NCBI RefSeq assembly: GCF_900114475.1
Contig: NZ_FOTE01000005.1
Span: 310,001-374,000 of the forward strand
DNA from: Paenibacillus sp. 1_12
Lineage (GTDB): Bacteria > Bacillota > Bacilli > Paenibacillales > NBRC-103111
Length of the DNA stretch: 64,000 bases
Reading direction: 5' to 3'
Notes under the pieces: generated by a model
Databases searched by the model: none
The model's input: the letters and a program-made list of their open reading frames with translations, nothing else
What the model was told of the DNA's origin: nothing
Made by a program: the position numbers and the translations under genes
Shown: piece by piece, positions 1-8,430 of the stretch
Layout: each line of letters opens with the position of its first letter
Position numbering within the stretch: the first letter of the stretch is position 1

Positions 1-1628
1 GATTCTCCCCTCGAACCGGGATGACCCGTCTGGAAACCATTCCAGTGTCGCTGGCATCAGCCGACCAACGCAGAGGGAGGGCCGGTCGCCTTGGCCCTGG
101 TACATGCTACCGCCTGTGGATGGAGGCTGACCATAGGCTTCTCCAACCGCTCAGCAAGCCGGAAATAGCTGAGGCGGATCTCGCCCCTCTGGCTTTGGAG
201 CTGGCGGCATGGGGCATAACCGAGCCTAATGAACTGGAGTGGCTTGATTCTCCGCCACGTGCTGCATTTCTGCAGGCTCGTTCGCTGCTTATCCAATTAG
301 GCGCAATGCATACAGATGGATCGATTACATCGGAAGGTCGCCGTATGGCAGGTCTGGGTCTTCATCCACGGCTTGCACATATGCTGCTTAGTGCAATTCC
401 TCTTGGACTCGGAGAGCTTGCTTGTGAGCTGGCTGCGCTGCTCAATGAACGGGATTTCTTTAAGGGTGATGCTGCAGCTCCGAATGCAGACCTGCGACTG
501 CGCGTAGAAGCTCTGCAAAGAGCTATGAAGTCGAAGGAACTTACTTCGGGTCCCCTATACCATGAAGGCTTTACTGTTGATGCTGCAGCCTGCAAACGTA
601 TATGGTCAGAAGCCAACCAATGGAAAAGGGAGCTTCATATTGGGATTTCCTCCCATCCGGGGGATGTACATCACTGCGGGCTGCTGCTTGCCTTTGCATT
701 CCCTGATCGAATAGGGCAGCGCAGAGCACAGGGGGGCTTTCTCTTAAGCAGCGGACGCGGCGCTCAGTTCCAACATATGCAGCCGTTATCAAGCTCGCCT
801 TATTTGGTAGCAGTGGAGCTGGATGATCAAGGTACAGACAGCCGAATTTATTTGGCTGCTCCGGTTGAATTAGAAGAGCTGGAACAGCATTTCCCCGACA
901 GCATCGAAAGGGAGACTGTTACCGCTTGGGATCCGACTGTACAGGCAGTCCGTTCCCGGCATTATGTTCGTATGGGGGCTATTCTAATCAAGGATGTCCC
1001 GAATCACTCACCTAATCATGACGACGTGCTTCAGGCACTGGTTCGTGGAATTGTCGTAGAAGGATTAGCCCTGCTGCCTTGGACAAAGGCATCTCTTCAA
1101 TTACGCGAGCGTCTCCGATTTATGAATCATCATGATAACGATTGGCCTGACGTGACGGACGATGCACTTATGGCTACCATTCAGGATTGGCTGGCTCCGC
1201 ATCTGCATGGGCTCAAAAGCCGCAGCGATCTTCAGCGGCTCAATATTATCTCCATATTGGAGTCCATGCTGTCCTGGGAGCAGCGCCGCACATTGGACGA
1301 ATGGGCACCCACACATATCACGTCTCCCAGCGGTTCACGGATCTCTGTCGATTACAGCAATCCGGTTAGCCCTACCCTATCCGTTCGGCTTCAGGAAATG
1401 TTTGGTATGGAGCAAACTCCACGAATTGGTGGCGGCCGCGTCCCTATTTTGCTCCACCTGCTATCGCCTGCCCAGCGGCCCGTGCAGGTAACGAGCGATT
1501 TGGCCAGCTTTTGGCGTCATACGTATTTTGAGATAAAAAAAGATCTTAAGGGACGCTATCCGAAACATTACTGGCCTGATGATCCGCTTATTGCCATGCC
1601 AACCAGCCGAGTACGGCCAAGGCATTAA
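1..1628 (+). CDS. hrpB: ATP-dependent RNA helicase HrpB, C-terminal part (5' truncated by window edge)
   Basis: The reading frame is open from the first bases, so the gene begins outside the window and the first in-frame ATG at 21 is internal. The visible 540 or so residues open with PRTGMTRLET and then QRRGRAGR, the motif VI of DEAH/RHA helicases, near residues 23-30. They continue with the helicase-associated (HA2/OB) region and the long HrpB-specific C-terminal domain ending in the YPKHYWPDDPL stretch typical of the family. Full HrpB is about 830 residues, so the first RecA domain and the Walker motifs are missing here. HrpB is a cytoplasmic NTP-dependent RNA helicase whose role in Firmicutes is not well defined. 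The gene is followed by a hairpin terminator and is convergent with the thioesterase gene. Confidence 0.92.
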   Translation, partial: FSPRTGMTRLETIPVSLASADQRRGRAGRLGPGTCYRLWMEADHRLLQPLSKPEIAEADLAPLALELAAWGITEPNELEWLDSPPRAAFLQARSLLIQLGAMHTDGSITSEGRRMAGLGLHPRLAHMLLSAIPLGLGELACELAALLNERDFFKGDAAAPNADLRLRVEALQRAMKSKELTSGPLYHEGFTVDAAACKRIWSEANQWKRELHIGISSHPGDVHHCGLLLAFAFPDRIGQRRAQGGFLLSSGRGAQFQHMQPLSSSPYLVAVELDDQGTDSRIYLAAPVELEELEQHFPDSIERETVTAWDPTVQAVRSRHYVRMGAILIKDVPNHSPNHDDVLQALVRGIVVEGLALLPWTKASLQLRERLRFMNHHDNDWPDVTDDALMATIQDWLAPHLHGLKSRSDLQRLNIISILESMLSWEQRRTLDEWAPTHITSPSGSRISVDYSNPVSPTLSVRLQEMFGMEQTPRIGGGRVPILLHLLSPAQRPVQVTSDLASFWRHTYFEIKKDLKGRYPKHYWPDDPLIAMPTSRVRPRH

Positions 1629-1650
1629 AGTACAACAAACTAGAGACACA

Positions 1651-1690
1651 AATAAGACCAACTGGCGATGCCTGCTGGTCTTATTTCATG
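1651..1690 (+). terminator. hairpin terminator downstream of hrpB
   Basis: Perfect 10-bp arms AATAAGACCA (1651-1660) and TGGTCTTATT (1676-1685) enclose a 15-nt loop, followed by a short T-rich stretch. It lies between the convergent hrpB and thioesterase genes and could serve both. Confidence 0.7.
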
Positions 1691-1742
1691 AACATTTTGG
1701 AATGATCATCTATGCCGATTCGCGTTCAACGTTTATGTACAA

Positions 1743-2258
1743 TTACTCCCAAGGAAACTTTGTGATCAAATAATGGGCAAACTTTTTACTTTCTTCCCTG
1801 CGGGTTTTTCTCATCTCCGCCCGTTTGAAGGCCGTCTCGTGCAGCTGCTTTTCTTCCTCCGTCTCCGGAATCACGGTCGGAACCTTGGCTGTCTTCTTGT
1901 TCTCATCAAACGCCACAAAGGTTAGAAACGAAGTTGCTGCGATATTACGCTCTCCAGTTTTCAAATCCTCGGTTACAACTTTCACGAAAACCTCCATGGA
2001 GCTTGTTCCCGTCCAGGTCACAAAAGATTCTAGTGAAACGGCATCACTGGGGTTAATTGGTAATAAGAAGTCAACCGAATCCGTTGAAGCTGTTACCACC
2101 GAACGCCTTGAATGCTTTGAGGCTGCAATGGAGGCAATATCATCAATATACGCCATCAATTTCCCGCCAAATAACGTATTATTGTTGTTAACGTCCACTG
2201 GAAATACCCGTGCTGTTTTGTAGGAACGGGATTCCTTAACAAATCGCTGCTGCTCCAT
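1743..2258 (-). CDS. acyl-CoA thioesterase, hotdog fold (YkhA-like)
   Basis: A 171-residue protein of the single-hotdog acyl-CoA thioesterase family (YkhA/YciA type). It hydrolyses acyl-CoA to free fatty acid and CoA in the cytoplasm; the chain-length preference cannot be read from sequence. The hallmark segment NTLFGGKLMAYIDDIASIAA (around residues 27-46) contains the Asp of the active site at the start of the hotdog helix, followed by the beta-sheet segments VDFLLPI and SSMEVFVKVV. The C-terminal 40 residues are charged and helical (EEEKQLHETAFKRAEMRKTRREE), as in Bacillus homologues. The ATG at 2258 is preceded by AAAAGGGG at good spacing. Monocistronic by appearance. Confidence 0.88.
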   Translation of the reverse strand: MEQQRFVKESRSYKTARVFPVDVNNNNTLFGGKLMAYIDDIASIAASKHSRRSVVTASTDSVDFLLPINPSDAVSLESFVTWTGTSSMEVFVKVVTEDLKTGERNIAATSFLTFVAFDENKKTAKVPTVIPETEEEKQLHETAFKRAEMRKTRREESKKFAHYLITKFPWE

Positions 2259-2392
2259 AAATATGCCCCTTTTCTCATTTGAACTAGCTCTAACTTATCT
2301 TATCCATTTAATCCTTACTATAACGATCCTCTTGTTCATAGATTGCTTGGAACTCATGCTGTTCTTTATCGCCATTTGATAAGGAGCGAACG

Positions 2393-3211
2393 TCACCCAC
2401 GGGCGTACTCTGCAGCTCGTTTGAATTGCTCGTCGCTTGGGCGCACACCTGTATATAGGATGAATTGCTCCAATGCCTGAATAGCGAAAACTTCCGCTCC
2501 AGTAATCACTTTCTTGCCTTTCATCCTTGCATGACGGATCAGTGGTGTCTCAGCAGGAAGCGCAACTACATCAAATACGGTCTCCGCTTTATCGATTAAT
2601 TCTGATTCAAATGAGAGATCCTCCGACTCTAAACCACCTGCCATACCAACAGGCGTGACATTCACCAAAAGATCAGGACGTATCCTTCCCAAATCGGCCG
2701 TCCACTCATATCCATAAGTATGTGCTAACGTACTGCCAGCAGCTTCATTCCTTGCAACGACAAAACCTGAACCAAAACCCGCATCACGCAGCGCACATAA
2801 AACAGCTTTAGCCATACCGCCGCTTCCACGGAGAGCAAATACACTATCACGCCGCACATTGTGCTGGTTCAGCAATTGTGAAATAGCAATATAATCCGTA
2901 TTGTAAGCTTTTAGTCGTCCCTGATCATTCACGATGGTGTTAACCGACTGGATCGCAGTCGCAGAGTCATCCATCTCGTCCATAAATGGGATACATGCTT
3001 CTTTGTAAGGCATAGAGAGGGCACATCCACGTATTCCCATAGATCGAATGCCACCTATAGTCGCTTGCAAATCGTTCGTAGTAAATGCTTTGTAAATGTA
3101 ATTAAGATCTAACTCATTGTACAAAAAATTGTGAAAACGAGTCCCAAAGTTCCCAGGCCTGCCGGCTAGAGACATGCAAAGTTGTGTATCTTTATTGATT
3201 GTTGCCTTCAT
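2393..3211 (-). CDS. shikimate dehydrogenase-like protein (SdhL/HI0607 type)
   Basis: About 272 residues of the AroE superfamily. The N-terminal catalytic domain has SMPYKE (catalytic Lys, corresponding to the NVTxPxK motif of AroE) and the NTDYIAI substrate motif. The C-terminal Rossmann domain has GSGGMAKAVL and the motif VNVTPVGM. The N-terminus (KDTQLCMSLAGRPGNFGTRF) and overall pattern resemble the shikimate dehydrogenase-like SdhL group known from Haemophilus HI0607 rather than the biosynthetic AroE, so a role outside the main shikimate pathway is likely. The start at 3211 is chosen because GGAGGT lies at ideal distance; an ATG-like start 27 bases upstream has no such site. No aro genes are adjacent. 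Confidence 0.8.
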   Translation of the reverse strand: MKATINKDTQLCMSLAGRPGNFGTRFHNFLYNELDLNYIYKAFTTNDLQATIGGIRSMGIRGCALSMPYKEACIPFMDEMDDSATAIQSVNTIVNDQGRLKAYNTDYIAISQLLNQHNVRRDSVFALRGSGGMAKAVLCALRDAGFGSGFVVARNEAAGSTLAHTYGYEWTADLGRIRPDLLVNVTPVGMAGGLESEDLSFESELIDKAETVFDVVALPAETPLIRHARMKGKKVITGAEVFAIQALEQFILYTGVRPSDEQFKRAAEYARG

Positions 3212-3253
3212 AATTACCTCCATTTTGACAATAACCATTCTGTTTACCTAATC

Positions 3254-3300
3254 ATTATATCACCTAATTTTCTATATGTATCAAGCAGATAATTTGATAC
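3254..3300 (-). promoter_or_regulatory. promoter and possible operator of the AroE-like gene
   Basis: On the minus strand a perfect TATAAT box lies at 3259-3254, about 43 bases before the start codon. Overlapping the expected -35 position is a perfect inverted repeat GTATCAA-N9-TTGATAC (3278-3284 and 3294-3300). A repeat at this place would suit a repressor or activator site; no regulator is identifiable nearby. Confidence 0.45.
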
Positions 3301-3348
3301 AATGACCATAGGATTAAAAAAATTAGACAAATAAACAATCAGCAAGCG

Positions 3349-4278
3349 CTACATCCACTTTTTGCGTTTGAAAAAAAATAACATGCCTACAATGATCGCC
3401 GCCATAAGAATCCATACATAGAGATAGCCATAACTCCAATCTAATTCCGGGATATCTTTAAAATTCATTCCATAAACCCCAGCGATAAATGTTAATGGAA
3501 GGAATATCGTGCTGATTACCGTAAGTGTCTTCATCGTTTCATTCATACGATCGGATTTCATACTAATCTGCATTTCCAATAAGCCCGTCAGAGATTCACG
3601 GTACAAATCGATAGAATCTACAACCCGTGAGATGTGATCGAAAATATCGGCGAAATAAACGTCCGCATCAGGGTGGGAATATGGAAAGTTTTGATGACTG
3701 ATCGTTCCAATGACTGTTCTTTCTTCAACGAAAACCCGACGAAGGTTGTGGGTTATACGTTTTAATTGGAAAATTTCCCGGGATATGGGTGCGTAGGGAT
3801 CTTCATGGATAGCCTCTTCCCATGCTTCCACTTTATCTTCAATGCGATCTACAACTTGAGCGTATTCATCTACGCACCTGTCCATTATGTGGTAGAGAAT
3901 CTGAGCAGGGATTGTCATCCTCCCCTCAACCTCTTTAAATTCCTCATATAAACTATCAAGCAGCGGAATATCATGCTTATATACGGTTACAACATAGTTC
4001 TTACCGATGACCAAAGCAATTTCCATAGCTTCATATTGCTCGCTGATCGCACAGAAGGAAATAAAAATATTGTTTTTATATCTATCCATTTTGGGACGTC
4101 CATGCAATTGGATACAATCTTCTACCAAAAGATGATGGCTATCAAGTAAATCGGATAAAACATGTTTGGTTTCTGATGATTCCGGGTTGTGAAGGCGAAT
4201 CCATACGATCTCATGTTCCGCTGGTTTTCTTACTTCTTCTGTAGTTGTTCGATGAGTCAAAGTATTATAGATCAGCAT
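3349..4278 (-). CDS. corA: CorA-family magnesium/divalent cation transporter
   Basis: A 309-residue CorA family protein. The long N-terminal cytoplasmic alpha/beta domain and coiled helices lead to two C-terminal transmembrane segments. The first ends in the family signature YGMNF followed by the periplasm-side loop (KDIPELDWSYG), and the second is WILMAAIIVGMLFFF, ending with a short basic tail (KRKKWM). CorA proteins form pentameric channels that import Mg2+ (some Co2+ or Ni2+). The ATG is preceded by GGAGG at 7-8 bases. The gene stands alone, with no M-box-like leader evident in the 160 bases upstream. Confidence 0.93.
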   Translation of the reverse strand: MLIYNTLTHRTTTEEVRKPAEHEIVWIRLHNPESSETKHVLSDLLDSHHLLVEDCIQLHGRPKMDRYKNNIFISFCAISEQYEAMEIALVIGKNYVVTVYKHDIPLLDSLYEEFKEVEGRMTIPAQILYHIMDRCVDEYAQVVDRIEDKVEAWEEAIHEDPYAPISREIFQLKRITHNLRRVFVEERTVIGTISHQNFPYSHPDADVYFADIFDHISRVVDSIDLYRESLTGLLEMQISMKSDRMNETMKTLTVISTIFLPLTFIAGVYGMNFKDIPELDWSYGYLYVWILMAAIIVGMLFFFKRKKWM

Positions 4279-4439
4279 ATGTATCCTCCGTCAACCTTGT
4301 TTTCTTGTTTAAGAACACTCTGAATTTATTATATCACTCACTAGCGATAAGCGAGAGAGCTCGAATGAAACGGCGCAGCCTTTAAGGATTCACTATATAT
4401 TTTACAATAAATCGGTTATTCACGAGACGGGAGATACCA

Positions 4440-4646
4440 ATGGTTATTGTTAGTATTCTGCTTTTTGTTTTTGGTTTATTAATGCTGATACGGCCTTCAT
4501 TGATTTGGACAATTACAGAAAGCTGGAAATCAAACGACGCAACAGAACCGTCAGACTTGTACCTTTGGTCAACCCGATTTGGTGGAGTCATGTGCACCCT
4601 TGTAGGGATAGCAGCTATTTGCGTTTATTTTTTTGTATCAGCTTGA
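4440..4646 (+). CDS. small two-helix membrane protein (DUF6199-like)
   Basis: 68 residues with an N-terminal hydrophobic helix (VSILLFVFGLLMLI), a short polar loop (SWKSNDATEPSDLYLWSTR) and a second helix (GGVMCTLVGIAAICVYFFV). The loop resembles small Bacillus/Paenibacillus membrane proteins of the DUF6199 type, of unknown function. A GGGAG site precedes the ATG. The next gene encodes a lipoprotein in the same direction 50 bases on, so the two may be co-transcribed. Confidence 0.7.
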   Translation: MVIVSILLFVFGLLMLIRPSLIWTITESWKSNDATEPSDLYLWSTRFGGVMCTLVGIAAICVYFFVSA

Positions 4647-4696
4647 TTAACATTTTATTGCAAACCATTGCTGTATGAAGGACAGGGGGTACTGTA

Positions 4697-5140
4697 TTGA
4701 AAAAAATGTGCATAATCGCATCCGTCATAATAGCTCTATCAGGATGCTCACTAAATACGAACAATATGGACTTTAAGATTCGTTCTGTAAATACCGAATT
4801 AACGAAGCAGAGCGGCTTGGAGCATTGGAAGTTAGCCTTACTACCAAAAACTAATTCTCTGGGACAACAGGGCTACGATATTGAATTTCAAAATACAGGA
4901 GAAGCGTCGGTTAAAAGTGTGGTCGTATATTATAGAATAGATACAAAAGAAAAGCTTTCGGGTAAAACGGTAAAAGCGGATTCAAAAACCGTGATTTCTA
5001 AGCTGGATCCGAACGAAAAAATAACATTATCCGATTTAACTTTGCCAATGGATACTCCGATATCGGTAGCAGTAGAATGGCTCGAAGTCAATCATATAAG
5101 CATGGGATCGGGGATTTTTAAGATAACAGAATCTAAGTAA
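4697..5140 (+). CDS. putative lipoprotein, unknown function
   Basis: 147 residues starting from TTG at 4697 behind AGGGGG. The signal sequence MKKMCIIASVIIALSGC has a lipobox ending in Cys at residue 17, predicting attachment to the outer face of the membrane. The mature part is a beta-rich single domain (YDIEFQNTGEASVKSVVVYYRI), similar in style to small Ig-like or FxLYD-type envelope lipoproteins, but I do not recognise a named family. It follows a small membrane protein and precedes an ECF sigma factor gene, so an envelope-stress context is possible but not shown. Confidence 0.7.
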   Translation: MKKMCIIASVIIALSGCSLNTNNMDFKIRSVNTELTKQSGLEHWKLALLPKTNSLGQQGYDIEFQNTGEASVKSVVVYYRIDTKEKLSGKTVKADSKTVISKLDPNEKITLSDLTLPMDTPISVAVEWLEVNHISMGSGIFKITESK

Positions 5141-5225
5141 CTACAAAAGGTGCTGCTCATTGATGTGAGAGCGTCTTTGTTATATACACGTAATCAGTAA
5201 GCTTATGAGTGAAAGGGGATATGCA

Positions 5226-6158
5226 GTGATTGAAGATACATCTTCATCCGATGATCAACTAGTATTCAAAGCCCAGAACGGGAATCTCGAGGCGTTTCGC
5301 ACGATAGTACTTCGCTATTCAAATGCCCTGCTTTCTGTTGCATACAGTGTATTAGGTGACTTTCATGAAGCCCAAGATGCTGCGCAAGAAGCATTCTTGA
5401 AATGTTACAATCATCTGCATACGTTGCAGGATCCCTCTCGTCTTGGAAGCTGGCTTTACGCCATTGCCTATCGAACAAGTCTTGACTTTGTCAAAAAGAA
5501 AAAAACATCCCTCCCTTTTAACGATGCAATGGCTCAAAAATCGGACAACGTCCATTCCTGGCTTGATCAGCATATCATTCAGGAATCCATTTGGAGCGCA
5601 TTGCAAACATTGGAGAAACAAAGTAAAGCAGCTGTTGTACTTCATTATTTAAGTGATTGGTCAATGAAAGATATCGGTCAATTCCTGAATTTGTCCCCAG
5701 ATGCTGTGGAGAGCCGCATTCGTCGTGCCAGAGAAAAGCTTAAACTCTACCTTGCTGACGATTTTGAAGCCTATTTCCGCACTTATCGACTCGATCGGGA
5801 TTTCGAGCAAATCGTTTGCGAACATGTACTGAGAAGTGTGGGGCATTTTTATATTCCAGTCACAAATAAAAAGCAAACAACAGCGTGGTTCTTTCGTCAT
5901 TTTCAGCTGGGAATGACGATTCATGGCAATCTGCAGTTGGAATCTGGGCACGAATTGTACCTGCTCGAATGCCATAATCATTTTCCAAAAGAGCTGCCTA
6001 TATTAACTTTTACGGTATCCGATGTGGATGAGCTATGGTCCCTTTTACAAAGCAAAGAGGTTATTACCAATCCAATAGAAACTGACGAATGGCTGGGCAA
6101 GCGCTTTGTTTTTTATGACCCTGACGGAAACAGATATCATGCCGTTGAACATAAATAA
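5226..6158 (+). CDS. ECF sigma factor with C-terminal VOC (glyoxalase-fold) domain
   Basis: A 310-residue protein in one uninterrupted frame. Residues about 12-85 form sigma region 2 (FRTIVLRYSNALL, DAAQEAFLKCY, GSWLYAIAYR). Residues about 125-175 form region 4 (LQTLEKQSKAAVVLHYL, then the recognition helix LSPDAVESRIRRAREKLK). After a linker the last 100 residues form a VOC beta-alpha-beta module with ILTFTVSDVDELW and the family-typical FYDPDGNRYHAVE end. Alternative sigma factors bind core RNA polymerase; the VOC module could bind a small molecule. No anti-sigma gene is adjacent; the next gene encodes a stand-alone VOC protein. GTG at 5226 is chosen because AAAGGGG lies 7 bases upstream; ATG at 5205 is the alternative. 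Confidence 0.85.
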   Translation: MIEDTSSSDDQLVFKAQNGNLEAFRTIVLRYSNALLSVAYSVLGDFHEAQDAAQEAFLKCYNHLHTLQDPSRLGSWLYAIAYRTSLDFVKKKKTSLPFNDAMAQKSDNVHSWLDQHIIQESIWSALQTLEKQSKAAVVLHYLSDWSMKDIGQFLNLSPDAVESRIRRAREKLKLYLADDFEAYFRTYRLDRDFEQIVCEHVLRSVGHFYIPVTNKKQTTAWFFRHFQLGMTIHGNLQLESGHELYLLECHNHFPKELPILTFTVSDVDELWSLLQSKEVITNPIETDEWLGKRFVFYDPDGNRYHAVEHK

Positions 6159-6240
6159 AATATTTCTGCTTGCGACGGATTGAGTCCAATCGAATCGTCT
6201 ATATATCGAAAACACTTTAAACGAGAGGTGGAACGAGATA

Positions 6241-6683
6241 TGGTGAAAAAAGAATCTAGCGAATTACAGCATCAGCAGGTGGCGCAGAAACCGCTGCTAA
6301 AAAGTGTTCTCTGCAACTACTTACCTGTATCTGATCTGGAACGCGCTGTAACATGGTATGAGGAAATATTGGGATTAACGGTAAGAAAACGTGAGCCTGC
6401 TGGAGCTATTCTAATCCTCGGAAATGGACAATGGTTATTCCTTCTGGAATCCACAGAGAAAAGAACCGCAAACTTTATTACCGACCAATGGGAGGGTGCA
6501 CATTACGAAATGTTCTCCTTAACCTTCGAAACTGAGAACATTACAGAGCTTCATAAGAAGCTTCGTGAGAATGGGGTATACGTCGAATCACTGGTTGACC
6601 ATGACAGCTGCGGCTTACAGTTTAAATTTAAGGATCCAGACGGAAACAAATTTAACGTATGGCAAGATATCACATCTGCATAA
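6241..6683 (+). CDS. VOC family (glyoxalase/bleomycin-resistance/dioxygenase fold) protein
   Basis: About 147 residues. A lone VOC module pair is visible: the first half begins LCNYLPVSDLERAVTWYEEILGL, and the second begins MFSLTFETENITELHKKL and ends FKFKDPDGNKFNVW, the characteristic VOC terminus. Such proteins include glyoxalases, isomerases and antibiotic-binding proteins; the substrate cannot be told. The start at 6241 is favoured by GAGGTGG 8 bases upstream over a TTG at 6180. It lies 82 bases after the ECF-VOC fusion gene and shares its fold, so the two may sense or act on the same ligand (inference). Confidence 0.82.
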
Positions 6684-6697
6684 CGGCTACAAGCTGC

Positions 6698-6738
6698 AAG
6701 CTCTTCCCGTTTAGGGTGGAAGAGCTTGTTTATTTTGT
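6698..6738 (+). terminator. terminator after the VOC gene
   Basis: Arms AAGCTCTTCC (6698-6707) and GGAAGAGCTT (6718-6727) form a 10-bp stem, followed by a T-rich run. It separates the plus-strand VOC gene from the convergent bioC end. Confidence 0.85.
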
Positions 6739-6782
6739 CTATCTTGGTTTAGCCGTGAGCCCTTTTATTGGGAACAACAGTG

Positions 6783-7652
6783 TTATTGACTCGCACATGC
6801 TTGAAACAATAAAAGATCATAAGTAGCAGCTACGCCTCCCTCTATGCTGAATCTAGCCTCATACTCCTTATACATGTTGGCGAACAAACGCCGCGAGCTG
6901 AGGCCACATATAGTGGCGGCTTCTGAAGTGCTAGCTCCCATCGCTTTCACCGAAAGAAGAAAATCTCTTGCAGTAGAATGCTTTTCATTATGAATCGAGC
7001 ACTCATATTGAATATCTGAAAAACCTGCTTCCTCAAGCAAATTTTCCCATTGACCAGTCGATTGAAACGACAGCCCGTGCCGCTGCGGCTCTATACCGCT
7101 AATTCTATAAGCTTCATCAAATGCCTTATGCAGCTCGTAAAACGTATCTGGGCCGAATGTCGTAAACACCAGCAAGCCTCCAGCTCGAAGCATCCGTCGA
7201 AGATGGCATAACGTTTGCCCCGGATTGCTTAGCCATTGAAAGCAAGCGTTGGAGACGATAAGATCGAACGAACCGTTGCGAGCATCAGATGCCCACATTT
7301 CAACATCAGCATGGTGAAAGCGTAATCGATTCGGTTGTCTATTGCTGTAACCGACGTGATTTTTTATGCTTGACAAGACTCTTTGTTCCGCCACCTCAAT
7401 CATCGCGGGTGCAATGTCAAGCGCAGTCATAGACAACCAGGACCATTCGTTACACAAAATTTCAGTCAAGCCACCCGTACCACAGCCGATCTCAAGTATG
7501 TCGAGCTGTTCGGTGTCGCCTTCGTTCTTCGACCTTTGAATAGATTGGATAACTCGGTCTGCCATCATACGCTGCACACGGTCATGGATGTCATAAGACC
7601 CTGCTGCACTGCGATTAAATCGACTGCGGATTGTATGTTTCCTGTTGCTCAT
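6783..7652 (-). CDS. bioC: malonyl-[ACP] O-methyltransferase BioC
   Basis: 289-residue class I SAM-dependent methyltransferase. The SAM motif I is ILEIGCGTGGLTEIL (around residue 50). Motif IV appears as FDLIVSNACFQWL and later comes LLVFTTFGPDTFYEL, typical of BioC. BioC methylates the free carboxyl of malonyl thioester so that it can enter fatty acid synthesis disguised as a primer for pimelate. It is the last gene of the bio operon and its start lies 38 bases inside the preceding esterase gene, suggesting translational coupling. Confidence 0.92.
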   Translation of the reverse strand: MSNRKHTIRSRFNRSAAGSYDIHDRVQRMMADRVIQSIQRSKNEGDTEQLDILEIGCGTGGLTEILCNEWSWLSMTALDIAPAMIEVAEQRVLSSIKNHVGYSNRQPNRLRFHHADVEMWASDARNGSFDLIVSNACFQWLSNPGQTLCHLRRMLRAGGLLVFTTFGPDTFYELHKAFDEAYRISGIEPQRHGLSFQSTGQWENLLEEAGFSDIQYECSIHNEKHSTARDFLLSVKAMGASTSEAATICGLSSRRLFANMYKEYEARFSIEGGVAATYDLLLFQACASQ

Positions 7653-8430
7653 GCCACCATTTCCTCAGTTCTTCACTTATTTGATCTTCCCTTCCCATAA
7701 ATGGAACATGACCGCACCTGGATATAGTCATCAACTCCGCTTGAGGCAATAAGGTCAGCATCTCTAATGCAGCTCCATATGGGCAGATTTTATCCTCAGT
7801 ACCATGCACAATAAGAACCGGGCACTCGATTAACGGCAGTTGAGATAAGCATTCCTCGCTTTGCAAAATTTGAAGACCTGCGATTAGTGCAGGGGTCGTC
7901 CAACTACCGATGGTGGGAAGATTTTTTTCAAGATCGGACTCCCGCTCTGTCTCCGTAAATAAGAGCTGTCGAAAACTTGTTTCAACAGCATGCCGATCCT
8001 TTGAGAGTCCCTTCATCATCTGCCTAACGTATGCGTTCGTCCATCCACGGTCATTCTCTTCTTTGGAACGTGTAAACTGGGCTGTTGCCGCAAACAACAC
8101 AAGGCCATCAGCTAAGCCTTTAGCCGCCAGTCTAAGAGCAAGCAAGCCGCCAAGCGACCAACCGCCAATCAACAGCGGGCCGCGGTTCGCACTTGTCCTA
8201 CAATCAGATTCATCTGAAGACAGTAAATTTCTTGCTGCTGTTTCAGTCAAGAGCAGCATGCTCTCTGGTGAATTAGCAGTGCTATAATTTACGGAAACAT
8301 GATGGAAATCAGGCAATAACGCGCAAAGCCGATCGAAAACGGTATCCGCCATACTCCATCCGCTCAGCCACATGATAGTGCCACTTTTCCCCTGCCGATT
8401 TTTCAATCGATTATGATTCAATACGCTCAT
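7615..8430 (-). CDS. alpha/beta hydrolase, likely pimeloyl-[ACP] methyl ester esterase (BioH-like)
   Basis: 271 residues with an alpha/beta hydrolase pattern: nucleophile elbow GGWSLGG (G-W-S-L-G, around residue 90), acid region VLIVHGTEDKICP, and catalytic His in CGHVPF near the C-terminus. In the bio operon between bioF and bioC its role should be removal of the methyl ester from pimeloyl-ACP methyl ester, ending the BioC-initiated chain extension. Several non-homologous esterases (BioH, BioG, BioK, BioJ, BioV) do this; I do not assign a specific symbol. The ATG overlaps the bioF stop (ATGA). Confidence 0.82.
   Translation of the reverse strand: MSVLNHNRLKNRQGKSGTIMWLSGWSMADTVFDRLCALLPDFHHVSVNYSTANSPESMLLLTETAARNLLSSDESDCRTSANRGPLLIGGWSLGGLLALRLAAKGLADGLVLFAATAQFTRSKEENDRGWTNAYVRQMMKGLSKDRHAVETSFRQLLFTETERESDLEKNLPTIGSWTTPALIAGLQILQSEECLSQLPLIECPVLIVHGTEDKICPYGAALEMLTLLPQAELMTISRCGHVPFMGREDQISEELRKWWHEQQETYNPQSI

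Noticed and set aside
5226-6158. ECF-VOC fusion as a sequencing artefact
   Set aside because: The frame is continuous over 930 bases with no homopolymer at the junction, and the linker is of normal composition.
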